Source: Brasilonema sp. UFV-L1
GTDB taxonomy: Bacteria > Cyanobacteriota > Cyanobacteriia > Cyanobacteriales > Nostocaceae
DNA length: 43,971 nt
Direction: 5' to 3'
Assembly (NCBI RefSeq): GCF_012912105.1
Contig: NZ_QMEA01000309.1
Span: 1 to 43,971 of the forward strand
This document shows positions 1-6,239 of the stretch, piece after piece. Within the stretch, counting starts at the first letter, position 1; each line of letters starts with the position of its first letter. Under the pieces are notes generated by a model. That model was given only the letters and a program-made list of their open reading frames with translations, did no database searches and was not told the origin of the DNA. The position numbers were made by a program, and so were the translations under genes.

Positions 1-726
1 GTACCTCATTTACCTGCAATCTGCTGTAAGTACATGAGTAGCCAAGGTGATATGAGAGCTTATAAGGCTTATCACGATAATCAGTGGAGCGAAACAAAGA
101 AAGAAATTAACCCCAAAGAATCGAAAAAAGTAGAGAACGCAGGACTCTTAGCAGCTACCGGAGGAGATTTGTCAGATCCTAATGTTAAGTCCAAGGGTAA
201 ACCCATCAGTCAAAATCAGATAGGCAGGATGATGGCGATCGCCAAGAAAGCAGGTTTTACAGACGACGGTTTAAATCGATTGGTCGCAGAGTATGGTTAC
301 ACATCCAAAAAAGACATTACCTTTACCTACGACGGCGGCGATTATGCAGCGATTTGTGAACGTCTAACTGAGGAACTTGCACCTAAATACAACGCGACGC
401 CAATTGCAGAACTTCCCCCAGGACTCAGACCACAAAACAGTACTGTTTTTGCTACCCTTATCAAAATCTTAGGATTTGAGCAAGCACGATTTGATTTTTA
501 CTTTAGCCGCGCATTTCCAGGGCTAAGCGCAGATATGTTAACTGCTGAGCAGACCAACCAAGCTATCAAAGCCGTCTGCAAAGCTTTTGCTCAGGATAAT
601 ACTGAGGCGAGCGCAGCAATCGACAATGCCATTATTGGCAAAGCTTCTCTTGGTGTTCCTCTCAAGGATTGCCTGACACAGTGGCAACAAAACTATGGAC
701 TTCCAGTATTGCAAGTCAGAAATTAA
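1..726 (+). CDS. C-terminal part of a possible phage recombination (ssDNA-annealing type) protein, 5'-truncated
   Basis: The frame is open from base 1, so the gene starts outside the window and the ATG at 34 is probably internal. What remains (about 240 aa) has a lysine-rich linker and then a helical module with ISQNQIGRMMAIAKKAGF and a following DIT...AICERL segment. Similar modules sit at the C-terminus of several phage ERF/Rad52/RecT-like annealing proteins and other phage DNA-metabolism proteins. The last 120 residues are not recognised. The next gene follows within 20 bases, so the two are probably co-transcribed. The family call rests on a short motif and position in an early region; the N-terminal catalytic or annealing core is not visible. 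Any other single-strand DNA metabolism protein with this tail is possible. Confidence 0.45.
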   Translation, partial: VPHLPAICCKYMSSQGDMRAYKAYHDNQWSETKKEINPKESKKVENAGLLAATGGDLSDPNVKSKGKPISQNQIGRMMAIAKKAGFTDDGLNRLVAEYGYTSKKDITFTYDGGDYAAICERLTEELAPKYNATPIAELPPGLRPQNSTVFATLIKILGFEQARFDFYFSRAFPGLSADMLTAEQTNQAIKAVCKAFAQDNTEASAAIDNAIIGKASLGVPLKDCLTQWQQNYGLPVLQVRN

Positions 727-741
727 TAGAGGATGAACTCA

Positions 742-1041
742 ATGCCACTGTACCCATTACGCAACATTCATCCAGCTTGCAAACATCGGTTTGTGACGCT
801 TGCAATACTACGACAATATTTAGTTATCGTCGAAAATCTTGAGAACGGAAACATAGAAGAAAGAATCATTAATGATGCACAACTAGAAAAATGCTTGTAT
901 AGACATTGGTTGCATCATTTACAGCCTAGTGAAGTCATATCTCAATGTCGTCCTAAGCCAGGTATTCGACTATCAGTGTGGAAATTAAGGCAAGTTCGAT
1001 TAACATCTGAAAGATTAAGCCGAATCCGAATTCATAATTGA
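742..1041 (+). CDS. small basic hypothetical protein
   Basis: A 99-aa basic protein of unknown function. The frame also has an ATG at 733, but an AGAGG Shine-Dalgarno at 728-732 touches that codon, whereas it lies 9 bases before the ATG at 742. The start at 742 is therefore preferred. No membrane segment or known motif is visible; the C-terminus is arginine-rich (RQVRLTSERLSRIRI), which would suit nucleic-acid binding, but that is only a guess. A strong terminator follows 20 bases after the stop, making this the last gene of the left-hand transcript. Confidence 0.55.
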   Translation: MPLYPLRNIHPACKHRFVTLAILRQYLVIVENLENGNIEERIINDAQLEKCLYRHWLHHLQPSEVISQCRPKPGIRLSVWKLRQVRLTSERLSRIRIHN

Positions 1042-1061
1042 TTGATGTTCCATGCAACATC

Positions 1062-1092
1062 AAGAACCGCCACAGATAGGCGGTTCTTTTTT
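1062..1092 (+). terminator. Rho-independent terminator
   Basis: AAGAACCGCC at 1062-1071 pairs perfectly with GGCGGTTCTT at 1079-1088 around a 7-base loop, and a T-run continues to 1092. It ends the transcript containing the 742-1041 gene. Confidence 0.9.
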
Positions 1093-1118
1093 AAGACTGC
1101 ATGTGTTCAAACACTCTT
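1092..1118 (+). repeat. dispersed interrupted palindrome, copy 1 (forward)
   Basis: Half-sites AAGACTGC and ACACTCTT flank an 11-base spacer. It lies directly after the terminator and belongs to a family found at many gene boundaries in this window (see findings). Confidence 0.6.
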
Positions 1119-1230
1119 CATCTATATATTTAATCATCGAATTCTACCTTATTTTTCCTCTATGTACATCAAAAAAACTGATGCTTCTACCCTTGTCACT
1201 TATTTTTTAGATAATGCATACTATAGAAAA

Positions 1231-1243
1231 AGCGACAAAATCA
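1231..1243 (+). promoter_or_regulatory. leader motif AGCGACAAAATCA, copy 1
   Basis: The motif ends one base before the ATG at 1245. A TACTAT -10-like box at 1219-1224 places the motif about where transcription would begin; the best -35 candidate (TTGTCA, 1193-1198) is 20 bases away, so the promoter is weak. The same 13-mer occurs before the genes at 3687, 6240 and 7936. Confidence 0.5.
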
Positions 1244-1244
1244 G

Positions 1245-1544
1245 ATGGACATGGACAGCAAAATTTACGTTAATTACAAAAAGCTTGAGTACGTTGTTAC
1301 TGAAGCGACAGAGGAGATTTACACTTTAGCTCCTGTAAGTAGAGAGACAGACCAGAGTTTTACTATTCCAACCGCGAAAGCTAAGCACATTGACTACAAA
1401 AGTAAGAGTGTTAAGCATGTTCGCAAGTTTGCAAGGAAGCTTTATACAAATGATGCGATCGCATCAGATTATGTAGAGCGTCTTGCACTTACCACGGGCG
1501 GGTATAGAGAGGCATACTGTTATCTCTTTACACAAATAGCGTAA
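1245..1544 (+). CDS. small hypothetical protein
   Basis: A 99-aa soluble protein, basic in its middle part (KSKSVKHVRKFARKLY). Function is not recognised. There is no Shine-Dalgarno; instead the repeated AGCGACAAAATCA motif abuts the start codon. The start at 1245 is followed by a second in-frame ATG at 1251. The methyltransferase gene follows after a 32-base gap that forms a perfect hairpin, so the two may be co-transcribed. It may be a small accessory or regulatory phage protein; nothing more specific can be supported. Confidence 0.6.
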   Translation: MDMDSKIYVNYKKLEYVVTEATEEIYTLAPVSRETDQSFTIPTAKAKHIDYKSKSVKHVRKFARKLYTNDAIASDYVERLALTTGGYREAYCYLFTQIA

Positions 1545-1550
1545 ATCACC

Positions 1551-1574
1551 GCTCCTACGTACTGCCGTAGGAGC
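1551..1574 (+). promoter_or_regulatory. hairpin enclosing the methyltransferase ribosome-binding site
   Basis: GCTCCTACG (1551-1559) pairs perfectly with CGTAGGAGC (1566-1574) around a 6-base loop. The AGGAG Shine-Dalgarno at 1569-1573 is inside the 3' arm and the ATG is at 1577, so folding would hide the ribosome-binding site. There is no T-run, so it is not a typical terminator. Confidence 0.6.
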
Positions 1575-1576
1575 GT

Positions 1577-2629
1577 ATGACTGAATCTCGAAAAAACAAT
1601 CACAATCACTATCCTAAGATGAATAAGCCCAAATTGTCAGACAATGCTCCTACATTGGTTGATTTGTGTAGTTGTGGTGGTGGTATAAAAACAGGAGCGA
1701 TTTTGGCAGGAGTAAGACCCCTGGTAGGTATTGAATACGACCCGAAAGAGCCAGGACTTTCTCAACATTACAAATTTGTGCAAAACGTCAACTTTGCAGA
1801 GTATGGTAGTACTTTGCAGCTGCAAACAGTTCAAGCAGCGGCAGCAAGCGATTTTGCAGGAGTACCGAGAAATCCTACTATTCTTCATGCATCGCCACCA
1901 TGTACGAACTACACAAAACTCAGAACACTCAACAAAACTACTGAAACTTTAGCAGATATAGAGATAGGTCAAGCTGTGAGTAGTGCGATCGCCACTCTTA
2001 CCCCTGAGTACTTCACCTTAGAATGTTCTCCTTCCTACGTCAAAGGCATGGCATATCTAGCAATTAAGAATGCATTGCAGGCTTGCTCCTATCATTTTAA
2101 AGCGTATGAATTAGACATGATGGATTACAACACACCACAAAGCCGTAGAAGGACATTTATTATGGGCTGGAGAAGTACCAACCGCCCTCTTAAACTTCCA
2201 CCCAAGACCAGGCGTATAGGTTGGTTAGAAGCGATTGGCTGGGAGGATAGGAAGATTGTACAACCAAGTAAAAAGCAGATGGATGCAATCATCGCATACT
2301 TTGAGAAAAATCACCCATCTCCAATTATGGTTGATAAAATAGGTGTCTCTAACAAATCTCTTGCTATCCGTCAGCAATATGAGCCAATGTGGACAATTAC
2401 CACGAGCTATTTTACTGACCAAAACTCATCACAACGTACTTCTAGCTTAACTTACTACCATGAGGAGAAAATGTATGCTTTGCGTATTCGCGATGTAGCA
2501 CGCCTTTGTGGTTTCCCTGACTGGTACGCGCCTAGCAATGTTTATTCTCTTGCTGGAAAAGTTTTAGGCAATGCCGTTTGTCCTAGTTTCTACTCTTATT
2601 TTCTGAAAAGTAATAATCTAGGTCTTTGA
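1577..2629 (+). CDS. DNA (cytosine-5-)-methyltransferase, phage orphan type
   Basis: A 350-aa protein with the C5-cytosine methyltransferase motifs in order: SAM-binding motif I (VDLCSCGGG, residues 28-36), catalytic SPPC motif IV with Cys109, motif VI with Glu149 (LECSPS in place of the usual ENV), QSRRR motif VIII (188-192) and GNAV motif X near 331. The family transfers a methyl group from SAM to C5 of cytosine. The stretch from 195 to about 325, between motifs VIII and X, would hold the target-recognition domain. No restriction endonuclease is adjacent, so it is probably an orphan enzyme that protects phage DNA from host restriction. The start at 1577 has AGGAG only 3 bases upstream, inside a hairpin; ATG 1619 is a fallback. 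Motifs I and VI are divergent but the key Cys and Glu are present. Confidence 0.9.
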   Translation: MTESRKNNHNHYPKMNKPKLSDNAPTLVDLCSCGGGIKTGAILAGVRPLVGIEYDPKEPGLSQHYKFVQNVNFAEYGSTLQLQTVQAAAASDFAGVPRNPTILHASPPCTNYTKLRTLNKTTETLADIEIGQAVSSAIATLTPEYFTLECSPSYVKGMAYLAIKNALQACSYHFKAYELDMMDYNTPQSRRRTFIMGWRSTNRPLKLPPKTRRIGWLEAIGWEDRKIVQPSKKQMDAIIAYFEKNHPSPIMVDKIGVSNKSLAIRQQYEPMWTITTSYFTDQNSSQRTSSLTYYHEEKMYALRIRDVARLCGFPDWYAPSNVYSLAGKVLGNAVCPSFYSYFLKSNNLGL

Positions 2630-2652
2630 GTGTTTGAGTTGTAACAGTCTTG
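2625..2652 (-). repeat. dispersed interrupted palindrome, copy 2 (reverse)
   Basis: TTGAGTGTT and AACAGTCTT half-sites overlap the methyltransferase stop codon at 2627-2629. Read on the minus strand it matches the forward copies (AAGACTGTT ... AACACTC). Confidence 0.55.
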
Positions 2653-2674
2653 TCTATATTTTAGGATGAAGGCT

Positions 2675-2722
2675 GAAAAGAGCGAGCGCAATCTTAATAT
2701 CAAGAAAGCGCTCGCTCTTTTC
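2675..2722. terminator. bidirectional terminator hairpin
   Basis: The 15-base arm at 2675-2689 (GAAAAGAGCGAGCGC) is the exact reverse complement of 2708-2722, with an 18-base loop. A/T-rich flanks let it work on both strands. It lies between two convergent genes, and its right arm overlaps the stop codon of the minus-strand gene. Confidence 0.75.
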
Positions 2723-3053
2723 ATTTCAATTCACGTAATCCAGGAATATCACCAGTTTCATCTATAAGTCCTTGCTCCCGATAAGCCGCTATCTCTTCAG
2801 GTGTTATCCTTTTAGCTTTCCCGGTTTGAATATCAAGCCACAATTGAGCGGTTGTAATTCCTCTTTTCCAGGCTAGGTATTTTATTTTACTGACTATGAG
2901 GGATTCTCTTTCTTGCAGTTTAGCTCCCAGCAAACTATCAGCTTGTTGAGCATCCGTGTTTCCTCTACAAAAGGCATCAGCTTTTAACAAGTCTCTATAA
3001 AACTCTCCTGGTTCTACTCTCATCCTTGGATCACTCGATCCCGCTTGCGTCAT
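2721..3053 (-). CDS. hypothetical protein
   Basis: A 110-aa protein starting at the ATG at 3053, which has AAGGAG 10 bases upstream. A longer frame reaches 3143 but lacks a ribosome-binding site. The protein is charged and helical, with a central basic helix (ESLIVSKIKYLAWKRG) and an acidic end. No family is recognised. It is the only minus-strand gene in the left half, convergent with the methyltransferase across a shared terminator, so it is a separate transcription unit. It could be a small regulator, but nothing in the sequence proves that. Confidence 0.65.
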   Translation of the reverse strand: MTQAGSSDPRMRVEPGEFYRDLLKADAFCRGNTDAQQADSLLGAKLQERESLIVSKIKYLAWKRGITTAQLWLDIQTGKAKRITPEEIAAYREQGLIDETGDIPGLRELK

Positions 3054-3254
3054 AAGCTTTTGCTCCTTTTTTGTATCAGGTTGAGCATTATCATAACACC
3101 TGCATATGTAAAGTTTTGATAATAATGGGCAGCATTGGGACAAAGGAGTTGACTAATTGCCCAATCCTGCCCTAGTATGATTTCAGGTGAGTGAAGCAAA
3201 GTTAAACCGAACTAAAGCGAAGCAAACTAAGAACCTCTGAAAACTTTATAAATC

Positions 3255-3653
3255 ATGGTTGCAACAAGCGAAGTCATTTATGACGTGACTCATCGAACTT
3301 TTGTTGATCAGCTTGAGGAAACTGTAAGTTTGGATAGAGTTGTAGAACTGACAGGGAAAAATCCACGAACTTTAATTGTATATCGCAAGATGGCTTATGA
3401 GCTTGTGGTTGATTACCGAGATAGTTGTACAGAAAGGTATCCTCGTTATCCTCTGGATTTAAAGGCAGTACAGATCAGAATAAACTTTGGGGAACGCCCA
3501 AAACCCATATATCCAGATCCACCGCCATTTACAAGGGTAGAGGCAAGAATTTTGGTTGGGATTTCAAAGATTTTTGACGACCTCAACGACAAAGGACTTG
3601 TTATCACTCGAATACAGCGCAATCCCTACTTTTGGGCAAAAATCAGAATCTGA
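3255..3653 (+). CDS. hypothetical protein
   Basis: A 132-aa protein of unknown function. Residues about 25-50 (LDRVVELTGKNPRTLIVYRK) could form a helix-turn-helix, followed by a proline-rich stretch (PKPIYPDPPPF) and a basic C-terminal domain. There is no strong Shine-Dalgarno before the ATG; the upstream 60 bases are A-rich. The gene is followed by two tandem copies of the AGCGACAAAATCA motif and the next start codon, so it probably leads a short operon. A DNA-binding role is only a suggestion from the possible helix-turn-helix. Confidence 0.55.
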   Translation: MVATSEVIYDVTHRTFVDQLEETVSLDRVVELTGKNPRTLIVYRKMAYELVVDYRDSCTERYPRYPLDLKAVQIRINFGERPKPIYPDPPPFTRVEARILVGISKIFDDLNDKGLVITRIQRNPYFWAKIRI

Positions 3654-3658
3654 ACATT

Positions 3659-3686
3659 AGCGACAAAATCAAAGCGACAAAATCAA
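3659..3686 (+). promoter_or_regulatory. leader motif AGCGACAAAATCA, tandem copies 2a and 2b
   Basis: Two perfect 14-base units (AGCGACAAAATCAA at 3659 and 3673) stand directly before the ATG at 3687. No good -10 box lies upstream, so the motif may act in the RNA rather than as part of a promoter. Confidence 0.55.
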
Positions 3687-4562
3687 ATGGAAAGCACAAT
3701 CACAGTTGAAGCTTTAGCGAAAAAAATGAAGCAGAAGCCGTCGCAGGTAGCGATCGCGCTTCTAACCTACGGAATCGAAGTCAAAGGTCCATCTGAACAA
3801 ATTCCCTTAGACATTGCAAATAAGCTTCAAGGGATAGATGCAGACATTAAATCATTGAAATCTGCTGACACAACAGCGTCAAATACAGCCGTACAAACAG
3901 GTAATCAAACTGAAGTTGAGGAACCAAAAGCGCTCACACTTGCAGATTGTCAGTTGATTGCAGAGGTACATGAAGTCAGCTTGCAGACTGTTCAGAATCT
4001 TGACACTATCTTGAGCAGTGAAGAGGACGCTTTAGCCCTAGCAAAGGGTGTGTATGATGCTGAGAGACGTGTTGCTCTCTACAATGCTGGTGAAATGCTT
4101 GTCTTGACTGAAGACTTTAACCGTAGACGCGATCGCAATTCTGCATTAAGAGAAAAAATCCTTAATCGTCGTCTAGACATCAACTCAACCCTTGCAGAGC
4201 AAGGAATCGATCTACAAGCAGTCGTAGAAGCACAAAAACTTTTGGAAATACAGCGACTAGAGAAAGAGCAAGCAATACTAGCAACCTCTTTTGACGAAGA
4301 GCAAACAAAGCAGGCGGTTGCAATTTTAGCGCCAATTGGAATAGATCTAGAATTAATTTTCAATGGAGAGATCCAAGAATCAGAGCTTGCATACACTAAA
4401 GCTGAGCTTGAGCTTAAGAAGCATGGTATTAGTCTGAAAACTTTGATTACAAGAACAAAGGTACATCGCTCCAAACCATCAAACATGGAGGGGAAGCACC
4501 CTTTAGGGCTGGAACGGCTAGTGAGTTTTTCCAAGGTTTCAACGAAGTACATCAAGAAGTAG
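3687..4562 (+). CDS. hypothetical protein with an IF2_N-like N-terminal domain
   Basis: A 291-aa protein. Residues 5-50 (VEALAKKMKQKPSQVAIALL, then YGIEV) resemble the small helical IF2_N domain at the N-terminus of bacterial initiation factor 2. A low-complexity linker follows, then a long charged helical region (110-270). It is far too short to be IF2 and has no GTPase domain. The last 40 residues look unlike the rest, while the -1 frame over the same bases encodes a convincing continuation with a membrane segment (see next entry). The gene may therefore be frameshifted, either by mutation or by programmed slippage. Function unknown. Confidence 0.6.
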   Translation: MESTITVEALAKKMKQKPSQVAIALLTYGIEVKGPSEQIPLDIANKLQGIDADIKSLKSADTTASNTAVQTGNQTEVEEPKALTLADCQLIAEVHEVSLQTVQNLDTILSSEEDALALAKGVYDAERRVALYNAGEMLVLTEDFNRRRDRNSALREKILNRRLDINSTLAEQGIDLQAVVEAQKLLEIQRLEKEQAILATSFDEEQTKQAVAILAPIGIDLELIFNGEIQESELAYTKAELELKKHGISLKTLITRTKVHRSKPSNMEGKHPLGLERLVSFSKVSTKYIKK

Positions 4563-4804
4563 AACAAATTAACGCTAAGCTCCATTGGGGCTTAGCCCTC
4601 ACCAGCCTGGAGTACATAGTTTTGCAGATTGTAATCAGGGATAGAAATATGCTAAGTATGCACGATTTCATTTACTGTTCTGGCGTTGCAACAATCGCCG
4701 CAGTTGGAGCCGCCGTAGTCGTTACCACCTTTTTAGTTTCTCCTCTCGCTGCTGGGATGTTTGCATTATCAGGTTTGACTTATGCCTTACAAAGAAAAGC
4801 ATGA
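4433..4804 (+). CDS. -1-frame continuation: helical plus membrane segment
   Basis: This frame is open from 4433 (after TAG at 4430) to the TGA ending at 4804 and crosses the stop of the preceding gene. It reads as helical protein (EFFQGFNEVHQEVEQINAKL) followed by a hydrophobic stretch, roughly VATIAAVGAAVVVTTFLVSP, that would cross the membrane. It contains no ATG or GTG before a TTG at 4622, so either it is reached by a -1 shift from the upstream gene or only a 60-aa membrane peptide from 4622 is made. A T-rich stretch at 4525-4530 is the best slip candidate but is not a perfect slippery heptamer. Confidence 0.4.
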   Translation, partial: SENFDYKNKGTSLQTIKHGGEAPFRAGTASEFFQGFNEVHQEVEQINAKLHWGLALTSLEYIVLQIVIRDRNMLSMHDFIYCSGVATIAAVGAAVVVTTFLVSPLAAGMFALSGLTYALQRKA

Positions 4805-4997
4805 ATTTGACAATTTGGTCAAAAGCTTAGAATCACTCTCGCGTCACTCTTACTCACCGCAACAACACTTATTAATAATCGCCCTTACCATTGGAATCTC
4901 ATTCGGTTCCTTAGCTCCTCTCTTGGTTTTAAGAGTGCTGCAACACCAACACTCTCAGGTAGGGACGCAGAAAATAGAATTTTACGCTCCAAAGTAA
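4782..4997 (+). CDS. small single-pass membrane protein
   Basis: A 71-aa protein with a charged N-terminus and one clear membrane helix (residues about 29-50, LLIIALTIGISFGSLAPLLV). It overlaps the end of the preceding frame by 23 bases, which suggests translational coupling. It has no assigned family. Small membrane proteins of this kind can be holins or inhibitors, but there is no adjacent endolysin gene to support a lysis role. Confidence 0.45.
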   Translation: MPYKEKHEFDNLVKSLESLSRHSYSPQQHLLIIALTIGISFGSLAPLLVLRVLQHQHSQVGTQKIEFYAPK

Positions 4998-5320
4998 GAT
5001 ACACCTGAAGACACCAAATACGTAGACTTAAGCAGAATAAGACTCATTCTTATTTTGTTCTATTTGGCAGTTCTAAAAGTCTTGCTTAGTTCGGTTCTAC
5101 GAAAATGGCTGAAACGACCAAAAAAGTTTGAACTTCGCGTCAAAAACCTAGTATTTGCAAGCCTTTAGAACTAGAAAAAGTCGTTTTGATCAGAATTTGG
5201 TTCTAAATTGCATAGATGAAGCGAAATTGAGTAGAGGGGAATTTCGGGATGCGCTCGCTACAAAGGGGGTTTCGCATACTTAGGGAAGTGTAGCGGTCAA
5301 CAAATCACAGGAGCAAATAA
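4998..5320. other. intergenic region, no gene seen
   Basis: No convincing open frame. It has scattered short inverted repeats around AACGAC/GTCGTTTT. A degenerate version of the leader motif (AGCGGTCAACAAATCA) stands at 5290-5305, followed by AGGAG and the ATG at 5321. Confidence 0.5.
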
Positions 5321-6001
5321 ATGGCGACTAAAAGACAACAAAGAGCAGCGCTCGTAGACGGAAATATTGACGTTAATCATGTTGGATTTCCTACTGCTGA
5401 ACCTATGGCTGAAAGTTCGGCTAATTCCTCTATTACGAGGCAAGGTGATAAACCAAGCTTTAATCTCGACAACATTTTAAGTACTGTCAATTTAGACGAG
5501 AAGCCAAGTGCTTCAAATCTTGAGATGTACTCAGGTGTTATGGACGTTGCGAGCGTCAATCCTGATAGCATCACGGTTGAAAGCCTGCTTGCTGACCAAT
5601 CTTTGCGGATGTCAGGTGCAGAGGCAGGAAAGCGGATTGCTGAACTGCAACAGGTGCAAAATGGACTCAACGTCAAGATTGAGGAAGTTAAGACACGCCG
5701 ACTAGGGGTGAAACTGCAAACTCAACAAGTTAAGCTCGCGGGTGATGCTTATGAGCTATCTAGTGCAATGTCAGACACTCGTCAAAAAGGTAATACCGCG
5801 AAGCACAAGAAATTTATGGCTGATGTTAAAGGAGTGAAGGAGAAATTTGAACGGATTGAGGCAGTTTCAGACGTGGTTATTACAGCCGGACGGGCGCAAA
5901 AACGTTTTGCAAAGGCACGTAACACTCTTTTAGAAGAAATGCCGGGGTTTGAAGAGGTGAGTGGTGTTAATGCTTTGGAGGGAGGAAAAACAGATGAATG
6001 A
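5321..6001 (+). CDS. hypothetical coiled-coil protein
   Basis: A 226-aa protein with a good ribosome-binding site (AGGAG, 8 bases before ATG). Residues 1-75 are polar and probably disordered; residues 95-215 form long charged helices, likely coiled coil. No known domain is recognised. Its last 8 bases overlap the start of the following small membrane protein (ATGAATGA), so the two are translationally coupled and may act together, possibly as a soluble and a membrane partner. It is not a convincing match to any phage structural family. Confidence 0.65.
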   Translation: MATKRQQRAALVDGNIDVNHVGFPTAEPMAESSANSSITRQGDKPSFNLDNILSTVNLDEKPSASNLEMYSGVMDVASVNPDSITVESLLADQSLRMSGAEAGKRIAELQQVQNGLNVKIEEVKTRRLGVKLQTQQVKLAGDAYELSSAMSDTRQKGNTAKHKKFMADVKGVKEKFERIEAVSDVVITAGRAQKRFAKARNTLLEEMPGFEEVSGVNALEGGKTDE

Positions 6002-6167
6002 GGATTATCGTTCATTCTGGGCAAGTGTAACGCTAACGGCAATTCTAGGGGTGTACCTGGGTGTTAAGGGTGCGATCGCCTTGTGGGCATTTTCCCCAGT
6101 TTTAGCTATAGGATTAATTGCAATCAGCTTTATTAGCGCTCAATACATTGTGACTTCAATTCGATAA
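5994..6167 (+). CDS. small two-helix membrane protein
   Basis: A 57-aa protein starting at ATG 5994 with GGAGG about 9 bases upstream. The open frame extends back to 5961 but without a ribosome-binding site. It is nearly all membrane: two hydrophobic helices (about residues 8-27 and 31-50) with a short turn. It overlaps the preceding gene by 8 bases and ends just before a strong terminator. A holin-like role is conceivable from size and topology, but no lysis enzyme is adjacent. Function unknown. Confidence 0.55.
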   Translation: MNEDYRSFWASVTLTAILGVYLGVKGAIALWAFSPVLAIGLIAISFISAQYIVTSIR

Positions 6168-6190
6168 GACTGCTGTAGTTGAAACACTCT
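6165..6190 (+). repeat. dispersed interrupted palindrome, copy 3 (forward)
   Basis: It begins exactly at the TAA stop codon of the 57-aa gene: half-sites AAGACTGC and ACACTCT with a 10-base spacer. It is followed directly by a terminator. Confidence 0.6.
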
Positions 6191-6216
6191 ATCCCCTCTT
6201 GTGAGGGGATTTTTTT
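6191..6216 (+). terminator. Rho-independent terminator
   Basis: ATCCCCTC (6191-6198) pairs with GAGGGGAT (6203-6210), loop TTGT, followed by six Ts. Confidence 0.9.
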
Positions 6217-6219
6217 AAA

Positions 6220-6232
6220 AGCGACAAAATCA
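6220..6232 (+). promoter_or_regulatory. leader motif AGCGACAAAATCA, copy 3
   Basis: It stands immediately after the terminator T-run and 7 bases before the GTG at 6240. The bases where a -10 box would lie are the terminator itself, so here the motif cannot simply be a transcription start element. Confidence 0.5.
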
Positions 6233-6239
6233 AGAAGCA

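Noticed and set aside
1042-1329. 95-codon plus-strand frame after the terminator
   Set aside because: It runs through the terminator, the dispersed palindrome and the promoter region of the next gene, has no ribosome-binding site and an amino-acid pattern unlike a protein.
4079-4585. 168-codon minus-strand frame rich in Ser and Cys
   Set aside because: Antisense of the IF2_N-like gene; the sense frame has a start context, a helical pattern and gene spacing, and the antisense has none.
4622-4997. Holin pair
   Set aside because: The small membrane proteins have suitable size, but no endolysin or spanin gene is adjacent and no holin family motif is seen.
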